A DNA stretch of 36,418 bases from Halobacteriovorax sp. (GCA_024686135.1 JAIBDQ010000015.1:1-36418); one strand, 5' to 3'; positions 24,328 through 33,474 are shown, counted from the stretch's first letter. Numbers and translations are program-made. The notes: generated by a model not told the origin, from the sequence alone.

Positions 24328-25812
24328 TTATGGTACTGGAATAAAGCTTGTGAAAGCTCTTGTAGAGGCGGTATGCTTTAGGGTTCTTACGATTTCATAA
24401 ATATTCTTCTCATCGGCTTCAGGTAAGAAACCGGCAAAGGTCGTGTCAGGCCATGCTTTTGGCTTTCCAAAAAAGTAGTCCCAAGCAAAAATCTTCTTCC
24501 CTGAAACCTTATGCTTCACATCTTTACCTTTGCTATCGGTAATATAACCACCTTTTTTCTTACCACCAATGAAGCCATCTTCGTTTGGTAGAAAGGCCTT
24601 TAAGTCTTCTTGAACAGTGAAGAGTGACCTGACGTTGATCTTTACTAACTGCCCCGTAACATCACTTGTTATAGTAATAGGCTTGCCAGCTTTCGCAGCT
24701 TCATAAATTCTTCTCTTTTCTGCAAGACGACGTTTAGTTTTATCTTCTCTAAGAGCAAGCCATTTAGGGTTTACGATATATTTATTTCCTAAGCTATGGT
24801 CTGAAAGAATAATTGTTTGTAAGTAAGCTAGTTCTTCGTATCTCACCGCGTTGGCAAAGTGGCCCAGAGAGGCATCGAGATGAGATTGGGCCGTGGCCTT
24901 TTTCATTCTTGGCTTACCAATCTTTCTAAAAGTTCTTTTTCTTAAGATTTCGATTGAGTCTTTAGGAGTTATTGCGTTTGGTAGCATACCAAGCTTTGCT
25001 CTAACACCATTGTTGATAGCTGATTTCTTAACAACTTTTGTGATATAATCAAGTGTATCATCAAAGTCGTAAACGATTGAATAGTTAGCTACACCAAGTG
25101 CACCCTCAAAGAATGAAATCCCATAATATAGGTGGGGTTTAATCACTGTTTTATATCTTTTATTTTCACTTAGGAATTTAACGCCTTTTTCTTCATCCAC
25201 ACCAGTTATAAGGTGTTGGTCGAATTCGAAACTCCAATCGTTATCAACTTTTGCGACAATGTCATAACCCTTTTTAAGTGTCTTATGGAGTGCAGGGATG
25301 ATTTGAGCGCTTACAAAGTTTTGAACCGAGCCAATAGATTCAAAAAGTGTTTTATCAAATGTTGGTGTTACCACATATTCTAAAGCAGCATTTAAATGAG
25401 GACCAACCATATAGTCTTGGTAATGAATATCTCTAATCGCGCTAAGTGCTGCTAAGTGGATAATTCCAGTCTTTTCAACAACTCCTCTCATTCTCCAAAC
25501 AATTCCTTCAAATAGGGGAACCATCTCAAGAACTGCCGCATAAAGTTGTACGACCTGCTTTTCTTGATGTTCCGGTTTTTTAGCTAACTCAACGATCTCA
25601 GCCACACGAGTATTTATCTGATCTTTACTTGTAATAGACGTGATCTTTTTATTAACCGCCTCTATTAATTCCGCTTCACTAGAATCAAGCGAAGCTAAGC
25701 TTCTAGATTCTTTTTTACTCCATGAAGAAGTTGCTTTTCTTTGATCTGCTTTCTTCGTACATGAAGAAATGATAAGACCGAACACAGTTAGAAAGATAAA
25801 AATCTTTTTCAT
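24328..25812 (-). CDS. Large lipoprotein of unknown function
   Basis: 494 residues. The lipoprotein signal is IFLTVFGLIISSC, with Cys18 as the probable lipidated residue. The mature part is mostly helical at first (about 40-330), then Lys-rich with a strand-rich end. No motif or family recognised; presumably lineage-specific. CGGAGCC lies 7 bases before the ATG. A perfect TATAAT on the minus strand at 25871-25876 would start a transcript about 50 bases upstream. A hairpin ends the gene. It is divergent from the RND exporter. Confidence 0.78.
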   Translation of the reverse strand: MKKIFIFLTVFGLIISSCTKKADQRKATSSWSKKESRSLASLDSSEAELIEAVNKKITSITSKDQINTRVAEIVELAKKPEHQEKQVVQLYAAVLEMVPLFEGIVWRMRGVVEKTGIIHLAALSAIRDIHYQDYMVGPHLNAALEYVVTPTFDKTLFESIGSVQNFVSAQIIPALHKTLKKGYDIVAKVDNDWSFEFDQHLITGVDEEKGVKFLSENKRYKTVIKPHLYYGISFFEGALGVANYSIVYDFDDTLDYITKVVKKSAINNGVRAKLGMLPNAITPKDSIEILRKRTFRKIGKPRMKKATAQSHLDASLGHFANAVRYEELAYLQTIILSDHSLGNKYIVNPKWLALREDKTKRRLAEKRRIYEAAKAGKPITITSDVTGQLVKINVRSLFTVQEDLKAFLPNEDGFIGGKKKGGYITDSKGKDVKHKVSGKKIFAWDYFFGKPKAWPDTTFAGFLPEADEKNIYEIVRTLKHTASTRAFTSFIPVP

Positions 25813-25870
25813 TTAATATGGCTCCGTTGAATTTAAAGTCTCACTCCTGAAGAATCTTCAAGACACCATC

Positions 25871-25876
25871 ATTATA
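25871..25876 (-). promoter_or_regulatory. -10 element of the large lipoprotein gene
   Basis: TATAAT on the minus strand, about 58 bases before the ATG, without a clear -35. A 13-base palindrome TGAAGAATCTTCA (25848-25860) lies in the leader and could be an operator. Confidence 0.35.
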
Positions 25877-25894
25877 TGGGATTCTAATTGTTTT

Positions 25895-25950
25895 TGGTAT
25901 AAGGCTTTTTTGCCACGACGAGGTTTGGTTGATGGCGATCGTCGGTTTTT
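25895..25950 (+). promoter_or_regulatory. Extended -10 promoter and attenuator-like hairpin before the RND gene
   Basis: TGGTATAAG (25895-25903) is an extended -10 motif without a good -35. The leader then contains CGACGA (25916-25921) pairing with TCGTCG (25939-25944), loop of 17, followed by GTTTTT. The hairpin plus T-run could stop transcription before the gene. Confidence 0.35.
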
Positions 25951-25981
25951 AGTTTGATTAGAAAGCGATAAGATAAAGGAA

Positions 25982-28222
25982 ATGAATAACTTAGGTAAAA
26001 ACATACTTAGATGCACGGTTATAGGGACAGGGATCGCTATTGTTTTGTTTTCATTTTATCTCGCCGGTCAAACTGTTCCTTTTAAAATCACATCATTGTT
26101 ACGCGAAGGTCACCCCGTAAGACTTGATTACGAAGAGTACGAGAGAAACTACGACGATGAGAAATTTGTTTGGCTTATTTTAGAAAAAGAAGATCCCTTT
26201 ACTGAAACTGAGATGAGTAAGTTTGGCCGAATGGTCAGAACTTTTTACAGTAAAATGGGAGGAGTAGAGTCTGTCGAAGGAATTGAGAATGCTGAGTATA
26301 TTAGTTTTAGTGATGACTATTTTAGGCTTAAACCCTTTATGGTTGAGAAAAAACTAAGCCCAGGGGGATTAAGTGCACTTCAAGATCAATTTTGGAAAAA
26401 AAGTTTAATTAATGAAAAAGGCACGGCGCTACTTTTTGGGATAAATTTAACTTCAGAGGTAAAAGGAAAAAGGGAAAAAGAGGTCTTAGAAAATATCGTT
26501 GAAAGTAAAAAGGAATGGGAACAAAATTTCCCTTTTCTTAAGGCCCATTTTATCGGGACCAAAGTTGGTAAGTATTATTTTTTAAAAGAAATGATAAAGA
26601 ACCAGATGACTGTTACACCTCTCTTGTTTTTATTTTTAGGATTTCTGATTTGGTTTTTATTTAGATCAATAAAGGTAGTCTTTTGGTTTTTCTTTATCAT
26701 GTTTATAAGCTATTCATCAGTACTTCTCCTAATTATCTTTCTTGAAAAAGGACTCAATCCCTATAGTGGATTTGCTCTTTTCTTCGTTCTTATTGTGGCG
26801 ACTTCAGATTTGGTTCATTTTTTTAGTGTCTTTTTAAAAAATAAAAAAGACAACTTAAATGCTAGGATCGAACACACTATTTCTAAAGTCTATTGGCCTT
26901 GTCTTTTGACTACTTTGACAACTTCTATTGGCTTTTTATCTCTCTTATTTAATGAAATGGCACCGGTATTCTACTTTGGAATTTACTGCGCCTTTGGCTC
27001 CTTTATTTGTTTTATTCTCACTTTTTATTTACTGCCTTTTATAATTAAGCTTTTTAATATTAGTTTCATTCTCGAAAAAGAGATTCCTAAATTTAACCTC
27101 GAAAGAACGATTAGGTATGTTCAATTAAAGCCAAAGACTATACTACTATCGACGAGTCTCCTGGTAATCGTTCTGGCTTTTTTTACTGCGAAATTAGAAA
27201 TTGATGATGACTTTTATAATAAATTTAAATCAGATCATGAACTAAGCCAGTCTATTAAATCTTTTTCTGATAACTTTAAGTTTATAGGGTCAGTGGATGT
27301 GATGGTATCTAAGAAGGAAGGCGATATCCTTGATGAATCAAGGAATGGGCTACTTTCTAAGCTTGAAAAAGACTTATCCCAAATGAACGGGGTTAATCAT
27401 ATTAGGTCTTTTCAACAAATCATGGACTATATTGAAAGAAAAGTGATTGATGGCTCTGTTAAAAATGAGAGTGAAAAAGAAATTCATGAAAAGAAGGAGA
27501 GTATTTTTCATTTATTAAATGACTATAAGGTCTTTGACTTAACCTATGTTGAAAAACTAAATGAAGTTAAGTTTACCCTTTTTATGGAAACCTCAAGTTC
27601 AAGCGAGCTTGAGAAAGTTCTTAAAGCAATAAATATCTTAGATCAAAGTGATACCTATAAGGGATTGAAAATTAAAACGATGGGGTTTTCTTCCATTAGA
27701 ACTTTCCTTATGAACAATATCATAGATAATTTTTTGAAGAGCTTTGCTTTCTCTTTAGCGTTAATCTTTATCGTTTTTCTCTTAATATTTGGAAAACTTT
27801 CCTGGGCCTTATTGGCCATGATCCCAAATATACTTCCTCTCTTGTTTATTTCAGGATGCATGGGAATCTTAGGACTCAAAGTTGAGAGCAATCTTGTCCT
27901 CTTAATTTGTATTAGTTTGGGCATAGCCGTTGATGATACTATTCACTTTTTGTGGGCAATGAAACGATCTCTTCTAGAGAAAAAGAATCTGAAAAATTCA
28001 GTTTTAAAGGCCTTTGAAGATACGAGTGATGCCTTGCTTGGAACCACTTTAGTTTTCGTCCTGTCATTCCCCACATTCTTTTTGGCAGACCTTAAGCTTT
28101 TTAGGCAGATGGGGGTCTTTATTATGATTGCACTTCTTATTGCTCTACTCGCCGACTTCATTATTTTACCAGCCTTATTTAGCCTACTTAAAGATGATAC
28201 CAGAGAAAAAAAGTCGGGTTAG
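25982..28222 (+). CDS. RND superfamily (MMPL/HpnN-like) membrane exporter
   Basis: 746 residues with the duplicated RND plan: TM1 at about 11-31, a periplasmic loop to about 205, five TM segments, TM7 near 385-405, a second periplasmic loop to about 580, and five more TM segments. The TM4-like motifs ATSDLVHFF and GIAVDDTIHF carry the acidic residues typical of proton-driven RND exporters. Length and a single-polypeptide layout fit the MMPL/HpnN type that moves lipids or hydrophobic small molecules, not the AcrB type. AAAGGA is only one base from the ATG, so initiation may be weak. It precedes the Rieske operon by about 120 bases in the same direction, a natural exporter for that pathway's product. 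Confidence 0.88.
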   Translation: MNNLGKNILRCTVIGTGIAIVLFSFYLAGQTVPFKITSLLREGHPVRLDYEEYERNYDDEKFVWLILEKEDPFTETEMSKFGRMVRTFYSKMGGVESVEGIENAEYISFSDDYFRLKPFMVEKKLSPGGLSALQDQFWKKSLINEKGTALLFGINLTSEVKGKREKEVLENIVESKKEWEQNFPFLKAHFIGTKVGKYYFLKEMIKNQMTVTPLLFLFLGFLIWFLFRSIKVVFWFFFIMFISYSSVLLLIIFLEKGLNPYSGFALFFVLIVATSDLVHFFSVFLKNKKDNLNARIEHTISKVYWPCLLTTLTTSIGFLSLLFNEMAPVFYFGIYCAFGSFICFILTFYLLPFIIKLFNISFILEKEIPKFNLERTIRYVQLKPKTILLSTSLLVIVLAFFTAKLEIDDDFYNKFKSDHELSQSIKSFSDNFKFIGSVDVMVSKKEGDILDESRNGLLSKLEKDLSQMNGVNHIRSFQQIMDYIERKVIDGSVKNESEKEIHEKKESIFHLLNDYKVFDLTYVEKLNEVKFTLFMETSSSSELEKVLKAINILDQSDTYKGLKIKTMGFSSIRTFLMNNIIDNFLKSFAFSLALIFIVFLLIFGKLSWALLAMIPNILPLLFISGCMGILGLKVESNLVLLICISLGIAVDDTIHFLWAMKRSLLEKKNLKNSVLKAFEDTSDALLGTTLVFVLSFPTFFLADLKLFRQMGVFIMIALLIALLADFIILPALFSLLKDDTREKKSG

Positions 28223-28248
28223 TCGAGTAAATTGGTAGATTTTATCAG

Positions 28249-28277
28249 GTTTCACTCAAGTATTTATGTGCTAAAAT
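28249..28277 (+). promoter_or_regulatory. Promoter of the Rieske operon (extended -10)
   Basis: TGCTAAAAT (28269-28277) is an extended -10 motif; GTTTCA at 28249-28254 is a weak -35. Transcription should start near 28284, giving a leader of about 58 bases that contains the hairpin at 28294-28308. Confidence 0.45.
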
Positions 28278-28293
28278 TTCGTTAGTCTGGAAC

Positions 28294-28312
28294 TGCCCCT
28301 ACGGGGTATTTT
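28294..28312 (+). terminator. Leader hairpin with T-run before the Rieske operon
   Basis: TGCCCC and GGGGTA pair (four G-C pairs, one G-T, one T-A) around a TAC loop, followed by TTTT. It could terminate read-through from the RND gene or act as an attenuator in the Rieske operon leader. Confidence 0.4.
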
Positions 28313-28341
28313 CAATGCATATACCATGGAAGGGTCTGAAT

Positions 28342-29430
28342 ATGTCGTCTTTAGAGGAAACTAAAGTTTTCAATCAAAATGATGCAGTCATTGAAGGCTG
28401 GTATTGGGCACTTAAATCATCAAAACTAAATTCAAAAAAGCCAGTTCATTTAAACTTTCTTGGGCGTGAACTCGCTCTCTATAGAGGTGAAGATGGCATT
28501 GCTAGAGCGGTGGATGCTTATTGTCCCCATATGGGAGCGCATCTGGCTGAAGGGAATGTTGATGGCAAAGGAGTTAGATGCTTTTTTCACGGATGGAAAT
28601 TTGATGAAAAAGGCGATCTCGTAGATATTCCTTGCCGAAAATCACCTGGGGTTGAATCAAAAATTAAGACTTGGCCTTGCCAGGAAAAATACGGAATGAT
28701 CTGGATTTACACAGGTGAAGTTCCAAGACAACCTGTCCCTTTTATTTATGAACTTAAAAATAGTGAAGTGGATGCAAGTTTTGGAAATGAGTTTGTGAAA
28801 GAATGTCATCCAAATGTTGTTATGATTAACGCCATAGATGCTCATCACTTTACTTCGGTTCACAACCTTCCCGTTGAGGTTAAGTTTGAAACGATTGTTC
28901 ACAATGACTACTGTATCGCCTTTGAAAATAGAACAACAATTCCCCATACTCGTTGGTACTTAAAACTTTTCGATAAGTTTTATGAAAAATATTTAACTTA
29001 CAAAATGTGTTACTGGAACGGTTCTACTGGTTCTGTGACCGTAGGTCCTGACTTCTTACACTGCCATATCATTTTTGCCCTTAGGCCACTTGCAAATGGA
29101 CATACTGAAGGACAGACGATTCTAGTAACTCCAAAAAGAAAGGGTGTTTTTGGAGCAATAGTTAATCCCATTATCCTATGGGCCACAAAGCAAGTGGGGA
29201 ACTATTTTGCAAAAGGTGATACTGAAGTCTTTAAGACAATCAATTTCAAACTGAAAACGCCAATAAAAGAAGATGATTCAATTATTAAATTTCTCAAGCA
29301 CACAGAGAAGCAAAAGACTTGCGACTGGGGATTTGGGAAAAGTAAAAATAATATACCCGAGTCACAGGAAAAGGATTTCCAAAATGAAAAAAAGATTCAA
29401 GCTCGTTTCACAAACCACCCCAGTTTGTGA
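28342..29430 (+). CDS. Rieske oxygenase 1 of the cluster
   Basis: 362 residues from the ATG at 28342. I prefer this to 28315 because GGAAGGG lies 7 bases upstream of it. The Rieske [2Fe-2S] domain has C61-x-H63 (CPHMGAH) and C80-x2-H83 (CFFHGW). The catalytic domain has the mononuclear-iron motif D166-x2-H169-x4-H174 (IDAHHFTSVH) and a likely third ligand D293 (GDTEVF). All metal ligands are present, so an active oxygenase is expected; it could hydroxylate, desaturate or N-oxygenate. It needs an external reductase, and none is encoded nearby. First gene of the eight-gene operon. Its 3' end overlaps the GNAT-like gene by 47 bases. It is clearly paralogous to the Rieske genes at 32377 and 33471. 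Confidence 0.92.
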   Translation: MSSLEETKVFNQNDAVIEGWYWALKSSKLNSKKPVHLNFLGRELALYRGEDGIARAVDAYCPHMGAHLAEGNVDGKGVRCFFHGWKFDEKGDLVDIPCRKSPGVESKIKTWPCQEKYGMIWIYTGEVPRQPVPFIYELKNSEVDASFGNEFVKECHPNVVMINAIDAHHFTSVHNLPVEVKFETIVHNDYCIAFENRTTIPHTRWYLKLFDKFYEKYLTYKMCYWNGSTGSVTVGPDFLHCHIIFALRPLANGHTEGQTILVTPKRKGVFGAIVNPIILWATKQVGNYFAKGDTEVFKTINFKLKTPIKEDDSIIKFLKHTEKQKTCDWGFGKSKNNIPESQEKDFQNEKKIQARFTNHPSL

Positions 29431-30178
29431 ACTAACTAAATCAGAAACTAAATCAATGTATTTAGTTTTTTCTAAATATTATCTGAATACTAGTTATGAA
29501 CAATTTATGACTGATCTAGAAGAAAAAGATGTGGTCTTTTTACTTTTAGATGCGAAGTCTAAAGAAATTGTGGGTTTTTCAACATTAGTGAATCTTTACG
29601 TCGATGTTGAGGGGCAAGAGCAAAGAGGATGTTTTAGTGGAGATACTATTCTTGAAAAAGAATATTGGGGACAAGGAACTCTTGGAATTGCTTTTTTAAA
29701 ATACCTATTTGTTCAAAAAATTAAGAATCCATTTAAACCACTTTATTGGTTCCTTATATCAAAAGGGTATAAAACTTATTTATTAATGGCGAATAACTTT
29801 AGAACTCATTATCCACGATATGAAGTGAATACTCCTGGAAAACAGAGTTCAATCATTAAGGCTTTTTCTGAATCTCTATATGGAGAATATTTTAATCAAG
29901 AAACTGGGGTTATTAGCTTTTCAAAAGTGAGTAGCAAAGACTGTTTAAAATCAGAAATAACTCCAATAACAAAAGAGCTCCTTTTAAAGAATAAAAGGAT
30001 TAAGTTTTTTGCCGATAGAAACCCTGGTTGGGAAGAAGGAAATGAGCTCGCCTGTGTCGCTGAAATGACTTTAGGAATGCCATTTTTTTACCAAGCTAAA
30101 ATAATTAAGAAACAATGGAAACGCTGGAAAATCAACTTAGGACTTTCTCCAGCACCTCAAAAGGAAAAAGCTGTATGA
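29384..30178 (+). CDS. GNAT-like N-acyltransferase
   Basis: 264 residues from the ATG at 29384, which has AGGAAAAGGA 8 bases upstream; the open frame reaches back to 29273 but deep inside the Rieske gene. Residues 45-110 have a GNAT-like order: a strand (VVFLLLDAKSKEIVGFSTL), then GDTILEKEYWGQGTLGIAF, where the Q-G-T-L-G segment resembles the acyl-CoA pyrophosphate loop. The C-terminal half (PLYWFLISKGYKTYLLM) is basic and hydrophobic. A GNAT or the related acyl-amino-acid synthase type is most likely; the donor and acceptor are unknown. It overlaps both neighbours (47 bases before, ATGA after), tying it to the pathway. Confidence 0.6.
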   Translation: MKKRFKLVSQTTPVCELTKSETKSMYLVFSKYYLNTSYEQFMTDLEEKDVVFLLLDAKSKEIVGFSTLVNLYVDVEGQEQRGCFSGDTILEKEYWGQGTLGIAFLKYLFVQKIKNPFKPLYWFLISKGYKTYLLMANNFRTHYPRYEVNTPGKQSSIIKAFSESLYGEYFNQETGVISFSKVSSKDCLKSEITPITKELLLKNKRIKFFADRNPGWEEGNELACVAEMTLGMPFFYQAKIIKKQWKRWKINLGLSPAPQKEKAV

Positions 30179-31026
30179 AGACAATTCTAATCACTGGTTC
30201 CTCTTCTGGGTTTGGTCTTGAAATGGTCCACGATTTCACTGAGCTTGGTTACCATGTCATCGCAAGTTTACGTAGCGCTGAAGAAAGAAAAGCGATTTTC
30301 GATTCGGTAAATGATAAATCAAAATTAACCATTTTAAATTTAGACGTAAGTTCTAAAGATGATATTCGTCATGCAGCTGAACATATTAATCAGGCACACA
30401 ATGGGGAGCTTGATGTTTTGATTAATAATGCTGGTTATGGTCTTTATGGGGCTCTTGAAGATGTAAGCGAAGAGCAGATTAGACATCAAATGGAAGTTAA
30501 CTTCTTCGGTGCAGCTCTTTTAACTCAGGCACTTCTTCCGGCACTCCGTAAAACCAAAGGTAAGGTCATTAATATTTCTTCAGTCATGGGAAGATTTTCT
30601 TTACCACTTGGCTCTGTGTACTCGGCCTCTAAATTTGCTCTTGAAGGGCTTAGTGAAGGACTTTATTACGAGCTAAAGCCCTTTGGTGTTCAAGTTTGCG
30701 CAGTTCAACCAGGGGCTCATAGAACCGGTTTTGTTAAGGCCATGATTTGGGGAGATAAAAGCCAAGAGGAAAGTTCTCCGTATATTAATCAAACAAAAGG
30801 TCTTTTAAGAAATGTAGAGGAAATGACCAATAAGCCTAAAGCTACAGGCAGTAATAATGTTAGTAAAATTGTCGTTGGGCTTGTTAGAAAAAAGAAAATG
30901 CCACGTAGGGTTTTAGCAGGTAAGGATGCAGTCGCAACTGGAATTGCTCAGAAGTTTCTACCTGAGGCTCTCTATCATGAAATTTTACATAGAAGTTATG
31001 AGAAGGTTTTCGGGAGTGAGGTATGA
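30175..31026 (+). CDS. Short-chain dehydrogenase/reductase
   Basis: 283 residues from the ATG at 30175, overlapping the preceding stop as ATGA. Classical SDR: cofactor motif TGSSSGFG (7-14), NNAG (84-87), catalytic Ser (SSVMG, 135-136), Y149 and K153 (YSASK), and PGAHRTG after it. SLR at 31-33 after the second strand suggests NADP(H). It oxidises or reduces a hydroxyl/keto group, presumably an intermediate formed by the neighbouring oxygenases. Cytoplasmic, no signal. The next gene again overlaps by ATGA. Confidence 0.93.
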   Translation: MKTILITGSSSGFGLEMVHDFTELGYHVIASLRSAEERKAIFDSVNDKSKLTILNLDVSSKDDIRHAAEHINQAHNGELDVLINNAGYGLYGALEDVSEEQIRHQMEVNFFGAALLTQALLPALRKTKGKVINISSVMGRFSLPLGSVYSASKFALEGLSEGLYYELKPFGVQVCAVQPGAHRTGFVKAMIWGDKSQEESSPYINQTKGLLRNVEEMTNKPKATGSNNVSKIVVGLVRKKKMPRRVLAGKDAVATGIAQKFLPEALYHEILHRSYEKVFGSEV

Positions 31027-31931
31027 ACTCTGAAAACTTAATTATAGACGTAGATGTAAAGGACGAAGGTCCTTCGGAAATTACTAATCTTTTATATCGA
31101 AAAATTGGTCAGCCTCCCAAACCTGATATTACTGAGTTAAGTGGTTTATGGGGAGCAGACTCCTACGACCTAGAAAACGTCGATATATTCAAAGAATCTA
31201 GTCTTTCAGAGAAGTTACTCGTACTTGAAGACTGCGCCAGAGGAAGGTTAGAGGAAGCTTATCATATTGAGAAGTCGGGGATGGCCTTTACTTCAAAGAT
31301 GACTCTACTTGCTGATACTCTTCAAGAAAGGAAACTGTATTGTCAATTTAGCGCTGATGAAGCAAACCACCTTGAGGCGATTACAAGCTTTCTTCCAAAT
31401 ATAAGCGAAAACCATAAAGATAATCCTTTTATTCAATTACTCGCAGATATTATTAATACAGGAGCGAGGAGACCTTTAATTTTTATCATTCAGGTTTTAT
31501 TGGAAGGCTGGGGGATTGATCATTATCAGGGAATGTTTAATAGTTGTCGGTCTATTGCCCTTGGAGAGGTACTCTCTAAAATTATTAAAGACGAAGCTGG
31601 TCATCACGGAAGCGGATTAATGCTCTTTAATGAAAATGAGATGACCCCAACTGAAATGAATTATGTGATTGATACTTTAAAGATATTCTTTCAAATGGTT
31701 CAAGTCGGATCTGTTGGTACCGTCGCCAGTATCGAAAAAGTTAAGGGACATCTTAGTTCAAGCCAAAAGATAGGACTTCTTCATCAATTACAGAGTAGAG
31801 AAAATGCTCAACGTAAACTTAATGTTTTAAAGAAACTTATGCATAAGGCGGAGAGTAATAAAATAATCGAGGCTCTAGAGAAAAATAATTGTTTCAGGGC
31901 TTTTGATTATCAAACTGTTATGAATTTATGA
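31023..31931 (+). CDS. Ferritin-like diiron protein, probable oxygenase
   Basis: 302 residues. The four-helix diiron ligand set is complete: E78 (RLEEAYHIE), E113-x2-H116 (DEANHLE), E161 (LLEGWGIDHY) and E191-x2-H194 (DEAGHHG). Spacings of about 35 and 30 between paired ligands fit the ferritin-like superfamily. The protein is too long for a plain ferritin and has no rubredoxin tail. Family members in biosynthetic clusters include N-oxygenases and hydroxylases (AurF type), so an oxygen-activating enzyme is likely. No closer family recognised. ATGA overlaps at both ends. Confidence 0.8.
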   Translation: MNSENLIIDVDVKDEGPSEITNLLYRKIGQPPKPDITELSGLWGADSYDLENVDIFKESSLSEKLLVLEDCARGRLEEAYHIEKSGMAFTSKMTLLADTLQERKLYCQFSADEANHLEAITSFLPNISENHKDNPFIQLLADIINTGARRPLIFIIQVLLEGWGIDHYQGMFNSCRSIALGEVLSKIIKDEAGHHGSGLMLFNENEMTPTEMNYVIDTLKIFFQMVQVGSVGTVASIEKVKGHLSSSQKIGLLHQLQSRENAQRKLNVLKKLMHKAESNKIIEALEKNNCFRAFDYQTVMNL

Positions 31932-32380
31932 TTTATAAACCCAAAAATAGTAAATGGTTAGTAGATTCAAAAACTCGCTCAACTAATTTAGCGAGAGTAG
32001 ATAAGTATGGTCCCGAAATGTTTGAAAATTATCAGGACTATTTTTTCTTTGTTCATATTGATCCGATCCAAAGGTTTTGGCATTCATTGGGAATGATCAT
32101 AGGCATATTTTTCTTTTTTATGCTTTTTTATAGTTGGAATATATGGAGCATCCTTTATTATTTATTGGGAGTTTTCTTTTTTTATGGATTCGGTGTTATT
32201 AGTCACGCCTATTATGATGGCCATTCTGGAAGGAGTGAAGTGAAGTACTTTCACGTGACAACACCAGTCGTGATAAAAATTAATTTACTTACTTTAACCG
32301 GTACTTATCAAAAGTATCTAAATAGATTTATTAAAAAATATCCTTTTACCGTTGATGCTTTTGATATGGAGGTGAGATGA
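31928..32380 (+). CDS. Mpo1/DUF962-like small membrane protein
   Basis: 150 residues with two or three hydrophobic segments (about 53-68 and 72-92). His residues flank them: H43 and H52 in VHIDPIQRFWHSLG, and H93/H99 in ISHAYYDGHSGRSE with E104. This H-x2-P-x3-R-x2-H ... GH-x4-E pattern resembles the Mpo1/DUF962 family, whose yeast member is an Fe(II) dioxygenase acting on 2-hydroxy fatty acids. The match is by eye and the tail is longer than usual. If right, it is a membrane iron enzyme and points to a lipid substrate. ATGA overlaps at both ends. Confidence 0.5.
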   Translation: MIYKPKNSKWLVDSKTRSTNLARVDKYGPEMFENYQDYFFFVHIDPIQRFWHSLGMIIGIFFFFMLFYSWNIWSILYYLLGVFFFYGFGVISHAYYDGHSGRSEVKYFHVTTPVVIKINLLTLTGTYQKYLNRFIKKYPFTVDAFDMEVR

Positions 32381-33474
32381 AACTTTCCTCGAAAAATCAA
32401 AATAATATAACTCAGCCCAGACCCGAGTTTAAAATATTTAATAGGTGGGATGTGGTTACTAATGGCTGGTATCAAGTTCTTGATTCAAAAAAAATAAAAA
32501 AAGGAAAGGCCATTGGAGTCGATGTTGCTGGTCAACACTTAGTTTTATTTAGAGGAGAATCTGGTGCTCTATACGCCCTTGATGGATTTTGTCCCCATAT
32601 GGGAGTGGACTTAGGAATTGGGAAAGTTGTTGGCGAGGAAGTTCGATGCTTTTTTCATCACTGGAAATTTGATGGTAAAGGGCAATGTAGTGATATACCT
32701 TGCTTGAGTGAAAAAAAACTTGAAATAAAAACTAGTGCCTATTGTGTACAAGAAAAATACGGAAAAATCTGGGTATACCCAAGTTCAAAAGCTCCATATG
32801 AGATTTTAGAAGTTCCAGAGCTAAAGGGCCATGAAGTAACTGTCAGCCACGGGAAAAGCTATAAGAGAAAATGTCATTTTCATGTAACTATGATTAATGG
32901 AATTGACCCCCAGCATTTATCCACAGTACATAATATTAATATGAATATGAATGTTGCCATTGATAGCTCTGAAAAAGATACAATTGATATTGAGCTTGAG
33001 GGACAAACTCCAAGCTCTCGCACAAGCGAGAGAGTTGTAAAAGCACTATTAGGTGATCGTTATGCATATTCTATGAAATACCAGGGGGGCTGCTTAGCCG
33101 CTCTTAGCGTAATGAAAGGTGTTAAACTTTTTAATAAATGGGAAGTGTTACCAACTCTTCATATGCTCTTTGCTTATCAGTCTCATATTGAAGGGGAGAC
33201 AATCGTACAGCCTATCTTTCTTACTAAAAAAAGAAACTTCTTCATTGATAGAATTTTGTTATTCTTTACAAAGATGGCTTTTAAAATGCTTCAGGGTGAA
33301 GACGGGGAGGTTTATGAAAATATTAGATTTAATACACAAAACCTTCTTCCAATTGATGCCCCTGTCTCTAAATATATAAAATATATAAATAGTCTGACTC
33401 CTTCCGTTTGGTCGAGAGAGTCCGCTCCCGAAATTAAATCAAGCATGAGAAAGAAAAGAGAGCTTACCGTATGA
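32377..33474 (+). CDS. Rieske oxygenase 2 of the cluster
   Basis: 365 residues. Rieske site C72-x-H74 (CPHMGVD) and C91-x2-H94 (CFFHHW); catalytic iron site D177-x2-H180-x4-H185 (IDPQHLSTVH) with probable third ligand D309 (GEDGEVYENIRF). All ligands are kept. It shares its layout and many motifs with the genes at 28342 and 33471, so the three arose by duplication. They differ strongly in the substrate-pocket half, which suggests different steps. ATG overlaps the previous stop (ATGA), and the next gene overlaps its own stop. Confidence 0.92.
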   Translation: MKLSSKNQNNITQPRPEFKIFNRWDVVTNGWYQVLDSKKIKKGKAIGVDVAGQHLVLFRGESGALYALDGFCPHMGVDLGIGKVVGEEVRCFFHHWKFDGKGQCSDIPCLSEKKLEIKTSAYCVQEKYGKIWVYPSSKAPYEILEVPELKGHEVTVSHGKSYKRKCHFHVTMINGIDPQHLSTVHNINMNMNVAIDSSEKDTIDIELEGQTPSSRTSERVVKALLGDRYAYSMKYQGGCLAALSVMKGVKLFNKWEVLPTLHMLFAYQSHIEGETIVQPIFLTKKRNFFIDRILLFFTKMAFKMLQGEDGEVYENIRFNTQNLLPIDAPVSKYIKYINSLTPSVWSRESAPEIKSSMRKKRELTV

